Assembly: GCA_018000455.1 (NCBI GenBank) | Contig: JAGNJW010000029.1 | Location: forward strand, 1 to 61,673 | Direction: 5' to 3' | Length of the DNA stretch: 61,673 nt | From: Acidobacteriota bacterium | GTDB lineage: Bacteria > Acidobacteriota > Vicinamibacteria > Vicinamibacterales > UBA2999 | Shown: positions 7,373 to 16,554 of the stretch, piece after piece | Layout of the letters: every line of letters begins with the position of its first letter | Position numbering within the stretch: the first letter of the stretch is position 1 | Position numbers and translations under genes: made by a program | Notes under the pieces: generated by a model | The model's input: only the letters and a program-made list of their open reading frames with translations | Database searches by the model: none | What the model was told of the DNA's origin: nothing

Positions 7373-9847
7373 CTACGGCGTCAACAGCTGGCGGCTGGTC
7401 GCGGCCCCGTTCACGGCGCCCCGTGAGTAGGCGAGCGACCGGTACTGGCCCTGGCGCCAGAGTTCGTTCTGATCGAAGTAGTGCGGGCTCATCGGGTGGC
7501 CCGATTGCCCGGCCGTCAACGCCACTTTCGACTCGTCCCAGCTCCCCACGTCGAGCACCTGCCGCCACGACGGGTACTCCCAGGCGCCGAAGCCGTTGAG
7601 GCGCTTGTGGCTGATCCGCATCACCGTCGTGCCATCGCCCGTGACCGGGACCGGACCGCGATTGAACAGCCAGCCGAGCACCGGGCCGCCTTCCGCGAGG
7701 GGATGGGCGAAGCGCGCCGCGTGAATCTCGTCCCAGCCGCGTCGGCCGCTCGACCACTGCTCGACATCGCCAGCCGCATCGGTCGCCGCCAGCAGGAAGG
7801 TGTCGTCGCGTGACTCCCGGCGCTCGACCGTGCCGATGTCGTCCCACCACCGCGCGTTGGCATCGTCGAGAATCGAGTAGAGGCCGGCCGGGCGTTCCGC
7901 CCCGGCCCACTGGTAGTAGCGCCGGAAGAGATCGGCCGGCAATTCGTCGGCGAACGTGCGCCGCCACAGGCGGTCTTCGAAGGCCTCGAACACGGCCGGC
8001 ACCTCACCACCGTCGACCACGAAGTTCCAGCCGCGCAGACGCTCGAGCAGGGCCATGCCGCGGGCATCGCCGCCGGTCTGTTTCGCGTGCGCAAGCGCGC
8101 TGTCGAGGCCCTGCAACACGTCGCGCGCGGCGCCGCTTTCGCGGTCGAGCTGCAGCGTTGTCGTGGCGTTGACGTCGACCTTGGCCGCCGCCAGCGCCTG
8201 CGTGATGCGCACGGCCCGGTGCGCGCCCAACCAGTCGCGGGTGAGAAAGGGGCCGTCACCACGCAGCACCGGATTGTTGGTCGTTGCCAGGAAACCACGT
8301 GCGGGATTGAAGAGGCGCGGCAAGGCGCCGGGCCCGCCAATGGGCGCGCCCCGTCCGGCGGCGCCCGGGGCCACGGGACTGGCACCATCGCTGCCGGATC
8401 GAGCCGGCAACTGCCCCGTCATCAGGTAACCGATATTGCCGTCGATGTCGGCATAGAGCGTATTCAGGGAGATCGCGGAGAGCGCGTCGAACGCGGCCTG
8501 AAAGTCGCTCCAGTTGCCGGCTCGGTTGACTGCTTCGAAGGCATCGCCGTAGCCGCCGTCGAAGCCTTCCCAGCTGAGGACCAGCGCCCGCTCCTGACCG
8601 CTGCGCGGGACGTCGGCCGTCAGCCACGACGGCGGGGATTCCCACTCCAGCGACTCGTCGGCGAAGACGACGCCGAGCGAAGTCCTCCACACCTCGAACG
8701 GCACGGGCGTGGAGCGCCCCTTGACCGGAATCGGCATCGCCTCGACCGTCACCGGCTCCCAGCCCTGCGCCCCCTGCACCCGTTTTCCGGCCAGGTCGAA
8801 GGTCTGCACCGTGAAATCCTGCACGTCGGCGCCAGTATTGGTGATGCCCCAGGCGATGCGGGCGTTGTGGCCGATGGCGACAAACGGCGTGCCGGGCACG
8901 GTGATCCCCTGCACGTCGAGTCCAGCTGCGACGAGGTGCAGCTCGTACCACACGGCCGGCATCTCGACGATCAGATGTGGATCGTTGGCCAGAATCGGAC
9001 GGCCGGTCGTGGTCCGCGTGCCGGCCACCACCCAGGCATTGCTGTTGCCGCGCGGCGCGGTCGGGTCGAGCCAGGCCAGGGCCGGCGGATAGGGCGCGCT
9101 TCTCGCTGCCTGCGACGGCACCGGCGGCGCTGGGGGCGTCGCGGGCCTTTCGGCCGGCGCCGGAGTCACGGGCGGCGGCGGCGCGGTCTCGGCAAGTTCG
9201 CCGAGCACCGTCGGCGCCGAGTCGGGATAGCGGCCGGTGAGCGCGTCGGCGGCCGCCTGCCCCAGCGCGCGCGAGAGCGCGTGCCGTACGAGTTCGGCGC
9301 CCTGGTTTTCGGCCAGCCGGAACGCGAGAAGGCGGCCGACCGCCAGCGAGTCTTCGGCCGTCCACGGCGCCGGCGTGATGCCCAGCAACTGGAATTCGAG
9401 CGGCCGCTGACGGCCCTGCCGCGTGGCGGCCGCAGCATTCACTCCTTCGGCATAGCGCGTGAGCGCCGTCTTGGCCGACGGGCCGAGCCTGGCCAGTTCC
9501 GCCCTGGCGGCCGCCCGGATGCCAAGCGTGAGCATCCGCCGGTCTATCGGCAGCGTCGCCTCGCCGAGCACCTCCGACAACCGCCCGTAGGCCGCCCGCC
9601 GGTAGAGCTCCATCTGCCAGAAACGGTCGCGGGCATGCAGGGCGCCGGCCACGAACCAGGCGTCACCGGTGTCGCGGGCATAGGCATGCGGCACGCCGTA
9701 GGCATCGTGCAGCACTTCGACCGGGCCACCCAGACCAGCCAGGTGCCATTCGCCGTCCAATTGGGGGACAGACTGACGGGCCCACCACCAGGCGCCCCCA
9801 CCGGCCAGGATGACAAGCAGGAATATCGCGATGAAAAGCCGCTTCAC
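7373..9847 (-). CDS. Penicillin acylase family protein (Ntn hydrolase)
   Basis: An 824-residue member of peptidase family S45. These proteins are exported and cleave themselves to expose an N-terminal Ser nucleophile. Residues 1-22 are a signal/anchor helix (MKRLFIAIFLLVILAGG). The alpha-chain motif GVPHAYARD (51-59) is present. The autocatalytic junction is PRGNSNAWVV with Ser269, matching the (G)SN.W motif. A Pro/Ala-rich spacer (about 222-246) lies just before the cleavage site. Likely substrates are N-acyl amides, possibly acyl-homoserine lactones, but this cannot be told from sequence. AGGAGG lies just upstream of the GTG start. It stands alone, divergent from the ABC exporter operon. 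Confidence 0.85.
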   Translation of the reverse strand: MKRLFIAIFLLVILAGGGAWWWARQSVPQLDGEWHLAGLGGPVEVLHDAYGVPHAYARDTGDAWFVAGALHARDRFWQMELYRRAAYGRLSEVLGEATLPIDRRMLTLGIRAAARAELARLGPSAKTALTRYAEGVNAAAATRQGRQRPLEFQLLGITPAPWTAEDSLAVGRLLAFRLAENQGAELVRHALSRALGQAAADALTGRYPDSAPTVLGELAETAPPPPVTPAPAERPATPPAPPVPSQAARSAPYPPALAWLDPTAPRGNSNAWVVAGTRTTTGRPILANDPHLIVEMPAVWYELHLVAAGLDVQGITVPGTPFVAIGHNARIAWGITNTGADVQDFTVQTFDLAGKRVQGAQGWEPVTVEAMPIPVKGRSTPVPFEVWRTSLGVVFADESLEWESPPSWLTADVPRSGQERALVLSWEGFDGGYGDAFEAVNRAGNWSDFQAAFDALSAISLNTLYADIDGNIGYLMTGQLPARSGSDGASPVAPGAAGRGAPIGGPGALPRLFNPARGFLATTNNPVLRGDGPFLTRDWLGAHRAVRITQALAAAKVDVNATTTLQLDRESGAARDVLQGLDSALAHAKQTGGDARGMALLERLRGWNFVVDGGEVPAVFEAFEDRLWRRTFADELPADLFRRYYQWAGAERPAGLYSILDDANARWWDDIGTVERRESRDDTFLLAATDAAGDVEQWSSGRRGWDEIHAARFAHPLAEGGPVLGWLFNRGPVPVTGDGTTVMRISHKRLNGFGAWEYPSWRQVLDVGSWDESKVALTAGQSGHPMSPHYFDQNELWRQGQYRSLAYSRGAVNGAATSRQLLTP

Positions 9848-9931
9848 AGACCTCCTCGGCGACGCGCCCGACGCTTGCCCGGCATGGTCGGTTCGACTAG
9901 GATCGAGGGCTGTCGTAGCACCACCGCGACC

Positions 9932-9955
9932 CGTCTAAAGCTTACAGTTTAGACG
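9932..9955. promoter_or_regulatory. Perfect inverted repeat between divergent genes, candidate operator
   Basis: CGTCTAAA and TTTAGACG form a perfect 8-bp inverted repeat separated by 8 bases. It lies between the penicillin acylase start (9847) and the exporter ATPase start (9994), in an AT-richer patch. The symmetry and intergenic placement suit a dimeric repressor site. As RNA it would be a weak hairpin without a T-tract, so a terminator is unlikely. Confidence 0.4.
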
Positions 9956-9993
9956 CCAGACTTCAAAAGACGCTCAGGCGGAGGAGAGACACC

Positions 9994-10980
9994 GTGATCG
10001 AGGTGCAGCACCTCACCAAACGCTACGGTCCGTTTACGGCCGTCGACGACGTGAACTTCAGCGTCGGCGCCGGTGAAATCCTGGGCTTTCTCGGCCCGAA
10101 CGGCGCCGGCAAGACCACGACGATGCGGATCATCACCGGCTACATGCCGGCCTCGGAGGGCACGGTCACCGTGGCCGGCCACGATGTCTTCAGCGCCCCC
10201 ATCGACGCCAAGAAGTGCACCGGCTACCTGCCCGAGACCCCGCCGCTCTATCCGGACATGACCGTCCGCGACTACGTGACGTTCGTCGCGCGTATCAAAG
10301 GCGTGCCCTCGAAAGACGTCGCCGGCCGGGTCGACGACGTCATGAAGAAGACCCACATCGCCGACATGGCATCGCGGCACTGCGGCAAGCTCTCGAAGGG
10401 CTACCGGCAGCGCGTCGGTCTGGCCCAGGCGCTCATCCACAATCCCGACGTGCTCGTGCTCGACGAGCCGACGGCCGGTCTCGACCCCAAGCAGATCATC
10501 GAGGCGCGCCAGCTCATCACCGAACTCGGCGGCAACCACACGGTGGTGCTCAGCACGCACATCCTGCCCGAGGTTTCGCAGACCTGCCACCGCGTCGTCA
10601 TCATCGCCAAGGGGAAGGTCGTGGCCGTCGACACGCCGGCCAACCTCACGGCGCGGCTGCGCGGGAGTGAGACGATGTTTCTCCAGGTGGTGGCGCCTGG
10701 CGCCGATGTGGCGCCGGTGATATCCGCAATGCCCGGCGTCACCCGCGTGAAGGCCGACGTCGCCGACGGTGGCCTCACGTCGATCGAGATCGACAGCGAA
10801 CAGGGACGCGACGTACGCCGCGAGCTGGCGGCGACGGTCGTCGGGCAGGGGTGGGGACTGCTGGAACTGCGGCCCATGCGCATGAGCCTCGAGGACATCT
10901 TCCTGAGCCTCACGACCGAGGATGCGGGCCTGACGACCAGCGAACCGGCCGCCGGCCCAGCGGAGGACGCCCATGCGTAA
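9994..10980 (+). CDS. ABC transporter ATP-binding protein (GldA/NatA-like)
   Basis: A 328-residue ATPase of an ABC-2 type exporter. Walker A is GPNGAGKT (34-41), the signature is LSKGY (133-137) and Walker B is LVLDEPT (154-160), followed by the H-loop LSTHIL. About 100 extra C-terminal residues match the accessory domain of GldA/CcmA-type ATPases. GGAGGAGAG about 6 bases before the GTG at 9994 is a strong ribosome-binding site. The stop overlaps the permease start by 8 bp. It heads a five-gene operon with permease, GldG-like, DUF4340 and PBP4 genes. Confidence 0.88.
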   Translation: MIEVQHLTKRYGPFTAVDDVNFSVGAGEILGFLGPNGAGKTTTMRIITGYMPASEGTVTVAGHDVFSAPIDAKKCTGYLPETPPLYPDMTVRDYVTFVARIKGVPSKDVAGRVDDVMKKTHIADMASRHCGKLSKGYRQRVGLAQALIHNPDVLVLDEPTAGLDPKQIIEARQLITELGGNHTVVLSTHILPEVSQTCHRVVIIAKGKVVAVDTPANLTARLRGSETMFLQVVAPGADVAPVISAMPGVTRVKADVADGGLTSIEIDSEQGRDVRRELAATVVGQGWGLLELRPMRMSLEDIFLSLTTEDAGLTTSEPAAGPAEDAHA

Positions 10981-11737
10981 CATCGTCACCATCGCCCGCA
11001 AGGAGCTGCAGGCCTACTTCGCCTCGCCCATCGCGTATGTCGTGATCGGGTTCTTCACGCTGCTCTTCGGCTACTTCTTCTACACGCTGCTGTGGTACTT
11101 CGAGCGGCAGAGCATGCAGATGGCGCCCGGCATGGGCGCGTCGCTGAATATCAACCAGATGCTCATCGGTCCGGTGTTCATGAACGTCAGCGTGATCGTG
11201 CTCTTCGTGATGCCGATGATCACGATGCGCACCTACGCGGAAGAAAAGCGCTCCGGCACGATGGAGCTGCTGCTCACCTCGCCCCTCACCGACCTGCAGA
11301 TCATCCTCGGCAAGTTCTTCGGCGCCCTGGGACTGTATGCGGCGATGCTGGCCGTCACCATCATCCACGTGGCCGTGCTGTTCATCTACGGCAGTCCCGA
11401 GTGGAAGCCGATCGCGACCGGCTACCTCGGTCTGCTGCTCATGGGCGCGTGCTTCATCTCGGCGGGGCTGCTGATTTCGAGCCTCACGAAGAACCAGATC
11501 GTGGCCGGCATGGTCACCTTCGCGGTGTTCCTGATGCTGTGGGTCATCAACTGGATCGGGCAATCGCTCGGGCCCACCGGCCAGGCGATCGTCACCCACC
11601 TCTCGATCACGGATCACCTCGACGACTTCGCCCGCGGCATCATCGACACGAAGCACCTGGTGTACTACCTGAGCTTCATCGTGTTCGGGCTCTTCCTCAC
11701 GGCCAAGTCCGTGGACAGCGAACGGTGGCGGGGCTGA
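10973..11737 (+). CDS. ABC-2 type transporter permease (GldF-like)
   Basis: A 254-residue membrane protein with six hydrophobic segments. It starts MRNIVTIARKELQAYFASPI, the typical opening of GldF/ABC-2 permeases (..KELxxYFxSPxAY). The motif RTYAEEKRSGTMELLLTSP in the first cytoplasmic loop is the coupling helix region of the family. It is translationally coupled to the ATPase by overlap, and the next gene starts 2 bp after its stop. In Bacteroidota GldF takes part in gliding and type 9 secretion. In other phyla this gene set is an exporter of unknown substrate, and I see no other gliding genes here. Confidence 0.85.
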   Translation: MRNIVTIARKELQAYFASPIAYVVIGFFTLLFGYFFYTLLWYFERQSMQMAPGMGASLNINQMLIGPVFMNVSVIVLFVMPMITMRTYAEEKRSGTMELLLTSPLTDLQIILGKFFGALGLYAAMLAVTIIHVAVLFIYGSPEWKPIATGYLGLLLMGACFISAGLLISSLTKNQIVAGMVTFAVFLMLWVINWIGQSLGPTGQAIVTHLSITDHLDDFARGIIDTKHLVYYLSFIVFGLFLTAKSVDSERWRG

Positions 11738-11739
11738 TC

Positions 11740-13320
11740 ATGGCCAAGATTGCAGCAATCGTCGGGTGGGTGGGCACGGCGCTGGTGGCGGTGGCCTTCG
11801 GGCTGCGGTTCCTGAAGCCGGAATTGGACGTCTATCGCACGTACACGGCGTGGGCGGGGCTGGCGTGCATCCTCGTCTACCTCGTCGCGCAGTGGCGCGA
11901 ATCATCGACCGGTGCCAGCGCGCGCGCGACCAGGATGGGCACGATGTCGATCGTGAGCATCATCGCGATGCTGGCGATCCTCGCCGCGCTCAACTACCTT
12001 GGCGTCAGGCAGAACAAGCGGTGGGACCTCACCGCCAACCAGGTCTTCAGTCTGTCGGAGCAGACGCTGAAGGTGCTGCAAGGCCTCGACGCGCCGGCCA
12101 AGCTCACGGTCTACGACCTGGCCACGGGCTTCGACCGCATCAAGGACCGGCTCGAGGAATACACCTACCAGAGCAAGCAGCTGACGGTCGAATACGTGGA
12201 CATCGATCGCCAGCCGGCCAGGGCCAAGGCCGCAGGCGTCACCGCGGCCGGCACCCTGGTGCTCGAGTACAAGGGCCGCGTCGAGCGCATCACGCAGACC
12301 GAGGAGCAGGACATCGCCAACGCCTTCATCAAGGCGACGACCGGCCAGGAGCGGATGATCTATTTCACGCAGGGCCACGGCGAGAAGGATCCGGCCAGCA
12401 GCGAGCGCAATGGCTACAGCGCGGTCGCCGAAGCGCTCAAGGGCGACAACTACGGCTTCGAGAAGCTGGTGCTCGCGCAAACCTCCGCCGTCCCCGACAA
12501 GGCGACGGCGGTGGTGGTCGCCGGGCCGGTGACCGACTTCTTCCCTGGCGAGATCGACGCCATCAAGAAGTACCTCGCCCAAGGCGGCACGCTCTTCGCG
12601 ATGCTCGATCCGGCAGAGAAGGCCGGGCAGGGCGCGCTGCCCAACCTCACGGGCCTGCTCAAGGAGTGGGGCATCGAAGTGGGCGATGACATCGTCGTCG
12701 ACGCTTCGGGCGTCGGCCAGATGTTCGGCGCGGGCCCGACCGTGCCGGTGGCAGCGAGCTACCCGGCGCACCCGATCACCGAGCGCTTCAATCTGATGAC
12801 CGCCTATCCCCTGGCGCGATCGCTCACGACCACGACGGTCGACGGCCGCACGCCGCAGTCGATCATCGAAACGAGCGATCGCAGTTGGGCCGAGAAGGAC
12901 CTCGACGGCCTGATTGCCGGTACCGACGTCTCGCTCGACCCCGACAAGGGCGACCGGCAGGGGCCGATCTCGCTGGCGGCGGCCGTCTCGGCTCCAGCCA
13001 CCGATGCGCCAACGACGCCGGAACCAGCGGCCGGCACCGAGGCGCCGCCCAAGCCAGAAACGCGCATCGTCGTGATAGGCGATTCCGACTTCGCGGCCAA
13101 CTCCGGCCTCGGTATCCAGGGCAACAAAGACCTCTTCATGAACACGCTCGGCTGGCTGTCGCAGCAGGAGGGCCTCATTGCCGTGCGTCCGAAGTCGCCG
13201 GAGGATCGCCGGTTGACGATGACGGCCGACCAGGTGAACCAGGTGGCCATCCTGTCGATTTTCATCATCCCGGGGGCGATTTTCGCCCTGGGGATCTACA
13301 CCTGGTGGCGGAGGCGGTAG
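11740..13320 (+). CDS. GldG-like ABC exporter auxiliary protein
   Basis: A 526-residue protein with N-terminal transmembrane segments (residues about 5-70), a third near 70-90, a long periplasmic domain, and a C-terminal membrane helix (about 500-520) ending TWWRRR. The periplasmic region contains LTANQVFSLSEQTLKVL, the hallmark of the DUF4350/ABC-type uncharacterised (GldG) domain, and FTQGHGEKDP, another conserved GldG stretch. The ATG at 11740 follows the permease stop by 2 bp. An upstream open frame across the permease gene is antisense-like noise. It presumably forms the periplasmic subunit of the exporter. Confidence 0.82.
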   Translation: MAKIAAIVGWVGTALVAVAFGLRFLKPELDVYRTYTAWAGLACILVYLVAQWRESSTGASARATRMGTMSIVSIIAMLAILAALNYLGVRQNKRWDLTANQVFSLSEQTLKVLQGLDAPAKLTVYDLATGFDRIKDRLEEYTYQSKQLTVEYVDIDRQPARAKAAGVTAAGTLVLEYKGRVERITQTEEQDIANAFIKATTGQERMIYFTQGHGEKDPASSERNGYSAVAEALKGDNYGFEKLVLAQTSAVPDKATAVVVAGPVTDFFPGEIDAIKKYLAQGGTLFAMLDPAEKAGQGALPNLTGLLKEWGIEVGDDIVVDASGVGQMFGAGPTVPVAASYPAHPITERFNLMTAYPLARSLTTTTVDGRTPQSIIETSDRSWAEKDLDGLIAGTDVSLDPDKGDRQGPISLAAAVSAPATDAPTTPEPAAGTEAPPKPETRIVVIGDSDFAANSGLGIQGNKDLFMNTLGWLSQQEGLIAVRPKSPEDRRLTMTADQVNQVAILSIFIIPGAIFALGIYTWWRRR

Positions 13321-13323
13321 GCG

Positions 13324-14688
13324 ATGAGAGGGGTCTGGTCGACGCTGGCGCTGGTGGCCGTAGCCGCCGGCCTCGGCGCGTACATCTACTTCGTCGATGC
13401 TGACCGGCCCGCCGGCGAGGTGAAGGAGAAGGTCTTCACCGTGGCCGCCGACGACATCGAGGAACTGCGCGTCACGGCCAAGGGCGAGACGTCGGTGCTG
13501 AAGAAGGCCGACGGCAAGTGGATGCTCGTCGAGCCAGTGGCGACCGACGCCGACCAGAATGAGGTGACCGCCCTCATCGGCGGCTTGACCTCGCTCGACA
13601 TCACCCGCGAGGTCGATGCCAACGCTTCCAGCCTGGCGGAATATGGGTTGACCGCGCCGAAATCCGACATCACGTTCACGGCGAAGGGCGGGGTGACGGG
13701 CCGCGTGCGCCTGGGCGATCAGACGCCGACGGGCAGCGATCTCTACGCCGTGAAGGGCGACGAGGCGCGCGTCGTGCTCGTCGCCACCTTCGTCGAGACG
13801 AGCTTGGCCCGCTCGCCGTTCGATCTGCGCGACAAGCGCGTGCTGCGCTTCGAGCGCGACCAGGCTGACGGTCTCGAGATCACGGCCGCCGGACGGGTGC
13901 CGGTGACCTTTACGCGGGCGAACTCCGACTGGCGGGTGACGGCCCCGGTCAACGCCCGCGGCGACTACGGCGCCATCGAGGGCCTGCTGACGCGGCTCTC
14001 GACCACCATGATGTCGGGGATCGAGACCACCGATCTCGCGGACCTGAAGAAGTACGGCCTCGACAACCCCGCGTCGTCAATCGTCGTGAAGGCCGGATCG
14101 AGCACCGCCACCCTGGTCGTCGGCACCTCGGTCGAAGGCAAGGCCTACGCGCGCGACCTGGCGCGACCGATGGTCTTCACGGTCGACCCGGCGTTCGCCA
14201 CCGAACTACTCAAGGAAGCCGGCGAGTACCGCAAGAAGGAGCTGTTCGAATTCCGTGCCTTCTCGGCCAAGAAGCTGATCGTGACGCGCGGCGCCGACAC
14301 GATCACGTTGACGAAAGTGGCGGGCACGGGCGACAACCCCGTGGACAAGTGGACCATCACGGCCGGAGGCACCACCCGCGACGCCGACGCCGCCAAGATG
14401 GATGACCTGCTCGCCAAGGTCGCGAACCTGCGGGCCGACGTGTTCGTGGCCGCAGCACCAGCAGCCGCTTCGACGCCCGCCCTCGATGTGCACGTCGAGT
14501 TCGATGACGACAAGCAGGAAGACGCCAGCATCGGTCGCGATGGCGCCGACGCCTACGGCACCCGGCCGGACGAAGCCGGAGCCATGAAGCTGACCGCCAG
14601 CGCGGTGGATGAAGCGCTCACGGCCCTCGACGCCGTGCTGGCGCCGCCGCCACCAGCCGCCGCCGCGCCGCCCGAGAACAAGAAATGA
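13324..14688 (+). CDS. DUF4340 domain-containing envelope protein
   Basis: A 454-residue protein with one N-terminal membrane anchor (MRGVWSTLALVAVAAGLGAY) and a periplasmic body built from repeats that read like ..ADDIEELRVTAKGE.., the DUF4340 pattern. It follows the GldG-like gene by 3 bp and overlaps the PBP4 gene by 4 bp (ATGA). DUF4340 genes are regularly the fourth gene of Gld-type exporter operons, which supports a role as an accessory subunit. The C-terminus is Ala/Pro-rich. Molecular function is not known. Confidence 0.78.
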   Translation: MRGVWSTLALVAVAAGLGAYIYFVDADRPAGEVKEKVFTVAADDIEELRVTAKGETSVLKKADGKWMLVEPVATDADQNEVTALIGGLTSLDITREVDANASSLAEYGLTAPKSDITFTAKGGVTGRVRLGDQTPTGSDLYAVKGDEARVVLVATFVETSLARSPFDLRDKRVLRFERDQADGLEITAAGRVPVTFTRANSDWRVTAPVNARGDYGAIEGLLTRLSTTMMSGIETTDLADLKKYGLDNPASSIVVKAGSSTATLVVGTSVEGKAYARDLARPMVFTVDPAFATELLKEAGEYRKKELFEFRAFSAKKLIVTRGADTITLTKVAGTGDNPVDKWTITAGGTTRDADAAKMDDLLAKVANLRADVFVAAAPAAASTPALDVHVEFDDDKQEDASIGRDGADAYGTRPDEAGAMKLTASAVDEALTALDAVLAPPPPAAAAPPENKK

Positions 14689-16235
14689 CGGCGGGCCGGT
14701 TCCGCGCCCTGGCGCTCGGAGCCGTGCTCATCGTGACCGGCTGCGCCACCCGACCGGCCGCGCCGGTCAACGCCCCGCCGTCGCCGCCGGCCAGCATCGC
14801 GGCCACGACGCCGGCACCGGTGCCTCCGGCGCCGGCCGCTTTGCGCACTGACACGCTGCGCGGCGTCGTCGAGGGCGTGCTGGCTGCCCCCACCTTCGAG
14901 CACGCGAACGTCGCGTTCGTCGTCCGATCGCTCGCCACGGGCGAGACACTGTATAGCCGCAACGGACGCACCTGGCTCGTGCCGGCCTCGACGATGAAGA
15001 TCCTGACGGCGGTGGCGGCCGCCGAACGCCTGGGCTGGGGCTTCCGCTTCGAGACGCGCCTGGTCGCGACCGGCCCGATCGTCAACGGCGTCGTCGACGG
15101 TGACCTCATCGTCGTGGGCACGGGTGATCCCACGATCAACCGCCGCCACCCGAGTCGCATCGACACGTTCGACGTCTGGGCCCGCGCCCTCGAAGCGATC
15201 GGCATCCAGCGCATCAACGGCCATGTCATAGGCGACGACAGTCACGTCGAAGCGCCGGGTTGGGGTATCGGCTGGGCCTGGGACGATCTGGTCGAAGACT
15301 ACGGCGCGGCGGTGAGCGCGCTGCAGTACCACGAGAACGTCGTCACCATCACCATGGGGCCTGGTATCACCCCGGGCGCGCCGCCCGTGGTCTACATGTC
15401 GCCGTCGAACCATGGGCTGCTGGTGGACGTACGGGCCGCCACCTCGGCCGAAGGCACGACACCCGAACTGGCCGTCGCGCGGCTGCCGGGCACGCGCATC
15501 CTCGAAGCACGCGGACGCGCGCCCTGGGGCAGCGCGCCGGTCAGCACGTCGGTCGCGGTCGACAACCCGACGCTGTTCTTCACCGGCGAACTGCGGCAGG
15601 CGCTGCTCCGGCATGGCATCGCCGTCGACGGCACCGCCGTCGACATCGATCAGGAGTCTGACCGTGCCCGCTGGCCGGAAGGCACGACACTGCTGGTGGA
15701 TCAGTCGGCACCCCTCAGTGAGATCGCCGCCCAGATGCTCTCGTGGAGCATCAACCTCTACGCGGAGTCGCTCGTCATCGCCCTCGATCGGGAAGAACCA
15801 GCCAGCATCGGTCGTGGCGTCATGAGGCTGCGCGAGACGCTCGACGCCCTCGGCGTGCCGTCAGACGGCTACCTGACGCGCGACGGCTCGGGTCTCTCGC
15901 GCAACGACTACCTCTCGGCCGACGCGCTCGTGGCGACGCTGGAAGCGGCATGGCGACGTCCTTACCTGCGGGAGCAGCTCTCGGCCGTGCTGCCGGCAAC
16001 CGGTATCCCCGGCACGCTCGAACATCGCCTGGCCGGCACGCCCGCGGCGGGGAGGGTGCACGCGAAGACCGGGTCGATGTCGAACGTCCGCTCGCTGGCG
16101 GGCTTGGTCGAGACCGCGGCCGGCGAGCCGCTAGTGTTCGCGTTCTTGACCAACGGCTTCCACGGGCGCGGGTCCGACATCGATGCGCGCGTCGACGAGT
16201 TGCTGCTGGCGCTGGTCGCGCTTCCTGCCCGCTAG
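14685..16235 (+). CDS. dacB: D-alanyl-D-alanine carboxypeptidase/endopeptidase, PBP4 (peptidase S13)
   Basis: A 516-residue periplasmic low-molecular-mass penicillin-binding protein that trims or cuts peptidoglycan cross-links. It has a lipoprotein-type signal ending VTGC (Cys20) and a Pro-rich linker to about residue 52. The catalytic motifs are in order: SxxK in PASTMK (Ser102, Lys105), SxN in SWSINLY (about 353) and KTG in HAKTGSM (about 460). The long insertion between SxxK and SxN is typical of PBP4. Lipidation is less usual for DacB and would tether it to a membrane. It closes the Gld-like exporter operon with a 4-bp overlap, hinting that the exporter is tied to envelope maintenance. 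Confidence 0.87.
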   Translation: MTAGRFRALALGAVLIVTGCATRPAAPVNAPPSPPASIAATTPAPVPPAPAALRTDTLRGVVEGVLAAPTFEHANVAFVVRSLATGETLYSRNGRTWLVPASTMKILTAVAAAERLGWGFRFETRLVATGPIVNGVVDGDLIVVGTGDPTINRRHPSRIDTFDVWARALEAIGIQRINGHVIGDDSHVEAPGWGIGWAWDDLVEDYGAAVSALQYHENVVTITMGPGITPGAPPVVYMSPSNHGLLVDVRAATSAEGTTPELAVARLPGTRILEARGRAPWGSAPVSTSVAVDNPTLFFTGELRQALLRHGIAVDGTAVDIDQESDRARWPEGTTLLVDQSAPLSEIAAQMLSWSINLYAESLVIALDREEPASIGRGVMRLRETLDALGVPSDGYLTRDGSGLSRNDYLSADALVATLEAAWRRPYLREQLSAVLPATGIPGTLEHRLAGTPAAGRVHAKTGSMSNVRSLAGLVETAAGEPLVFAFLTNGFHGRGSDIDARVDELLLALVALPAR

Positions 16236-16554
16236 TCTGACGCTCCCCCATTCGCCAACGGGCGGCACGCTGCGCTCGGAGCCTGGCGCGTCGACAATTC
16301 CTGTGCAATCAGGCGGTTCGCCCGCCTGACGGCCGCTCCTGGCACCCGTCCGCTCACATAGAACCCGCGCCATCCCGTGCGCCGTCGCGGGTGACCGGAC
16401 ACGTCGACAAGGACGTGCTCACGATCACCATCGCGCCAGAGGACACAGAACCGGCCGGAACGTTCACGCCCGAACGAAACCGCAAGGCCCGGCGAACTGC
16501 CGGTTTCGAGGCTGAGGGTCGGCCGCCCCCGTGCACCTTGGCGGAAACGGCGGT
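16236..16554. other. Convergent intergenic region with one hairpin
   Basis: These 319 bp lie between the ends of dacB (plus) and the YeiH gene (minus), so neither promoter is expected here. The clear feature is an 8-bp perfect stem, TCAGGCGG/CCGCCTGA, with loop TTCGC at 16309-16329. It has no T-run on either side, so it is not a classical terminator, though it may stabilise 3' ends. Open frames crossing the region are antisense extensions of neighbours. I see no gene. Confidence 0.5.
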
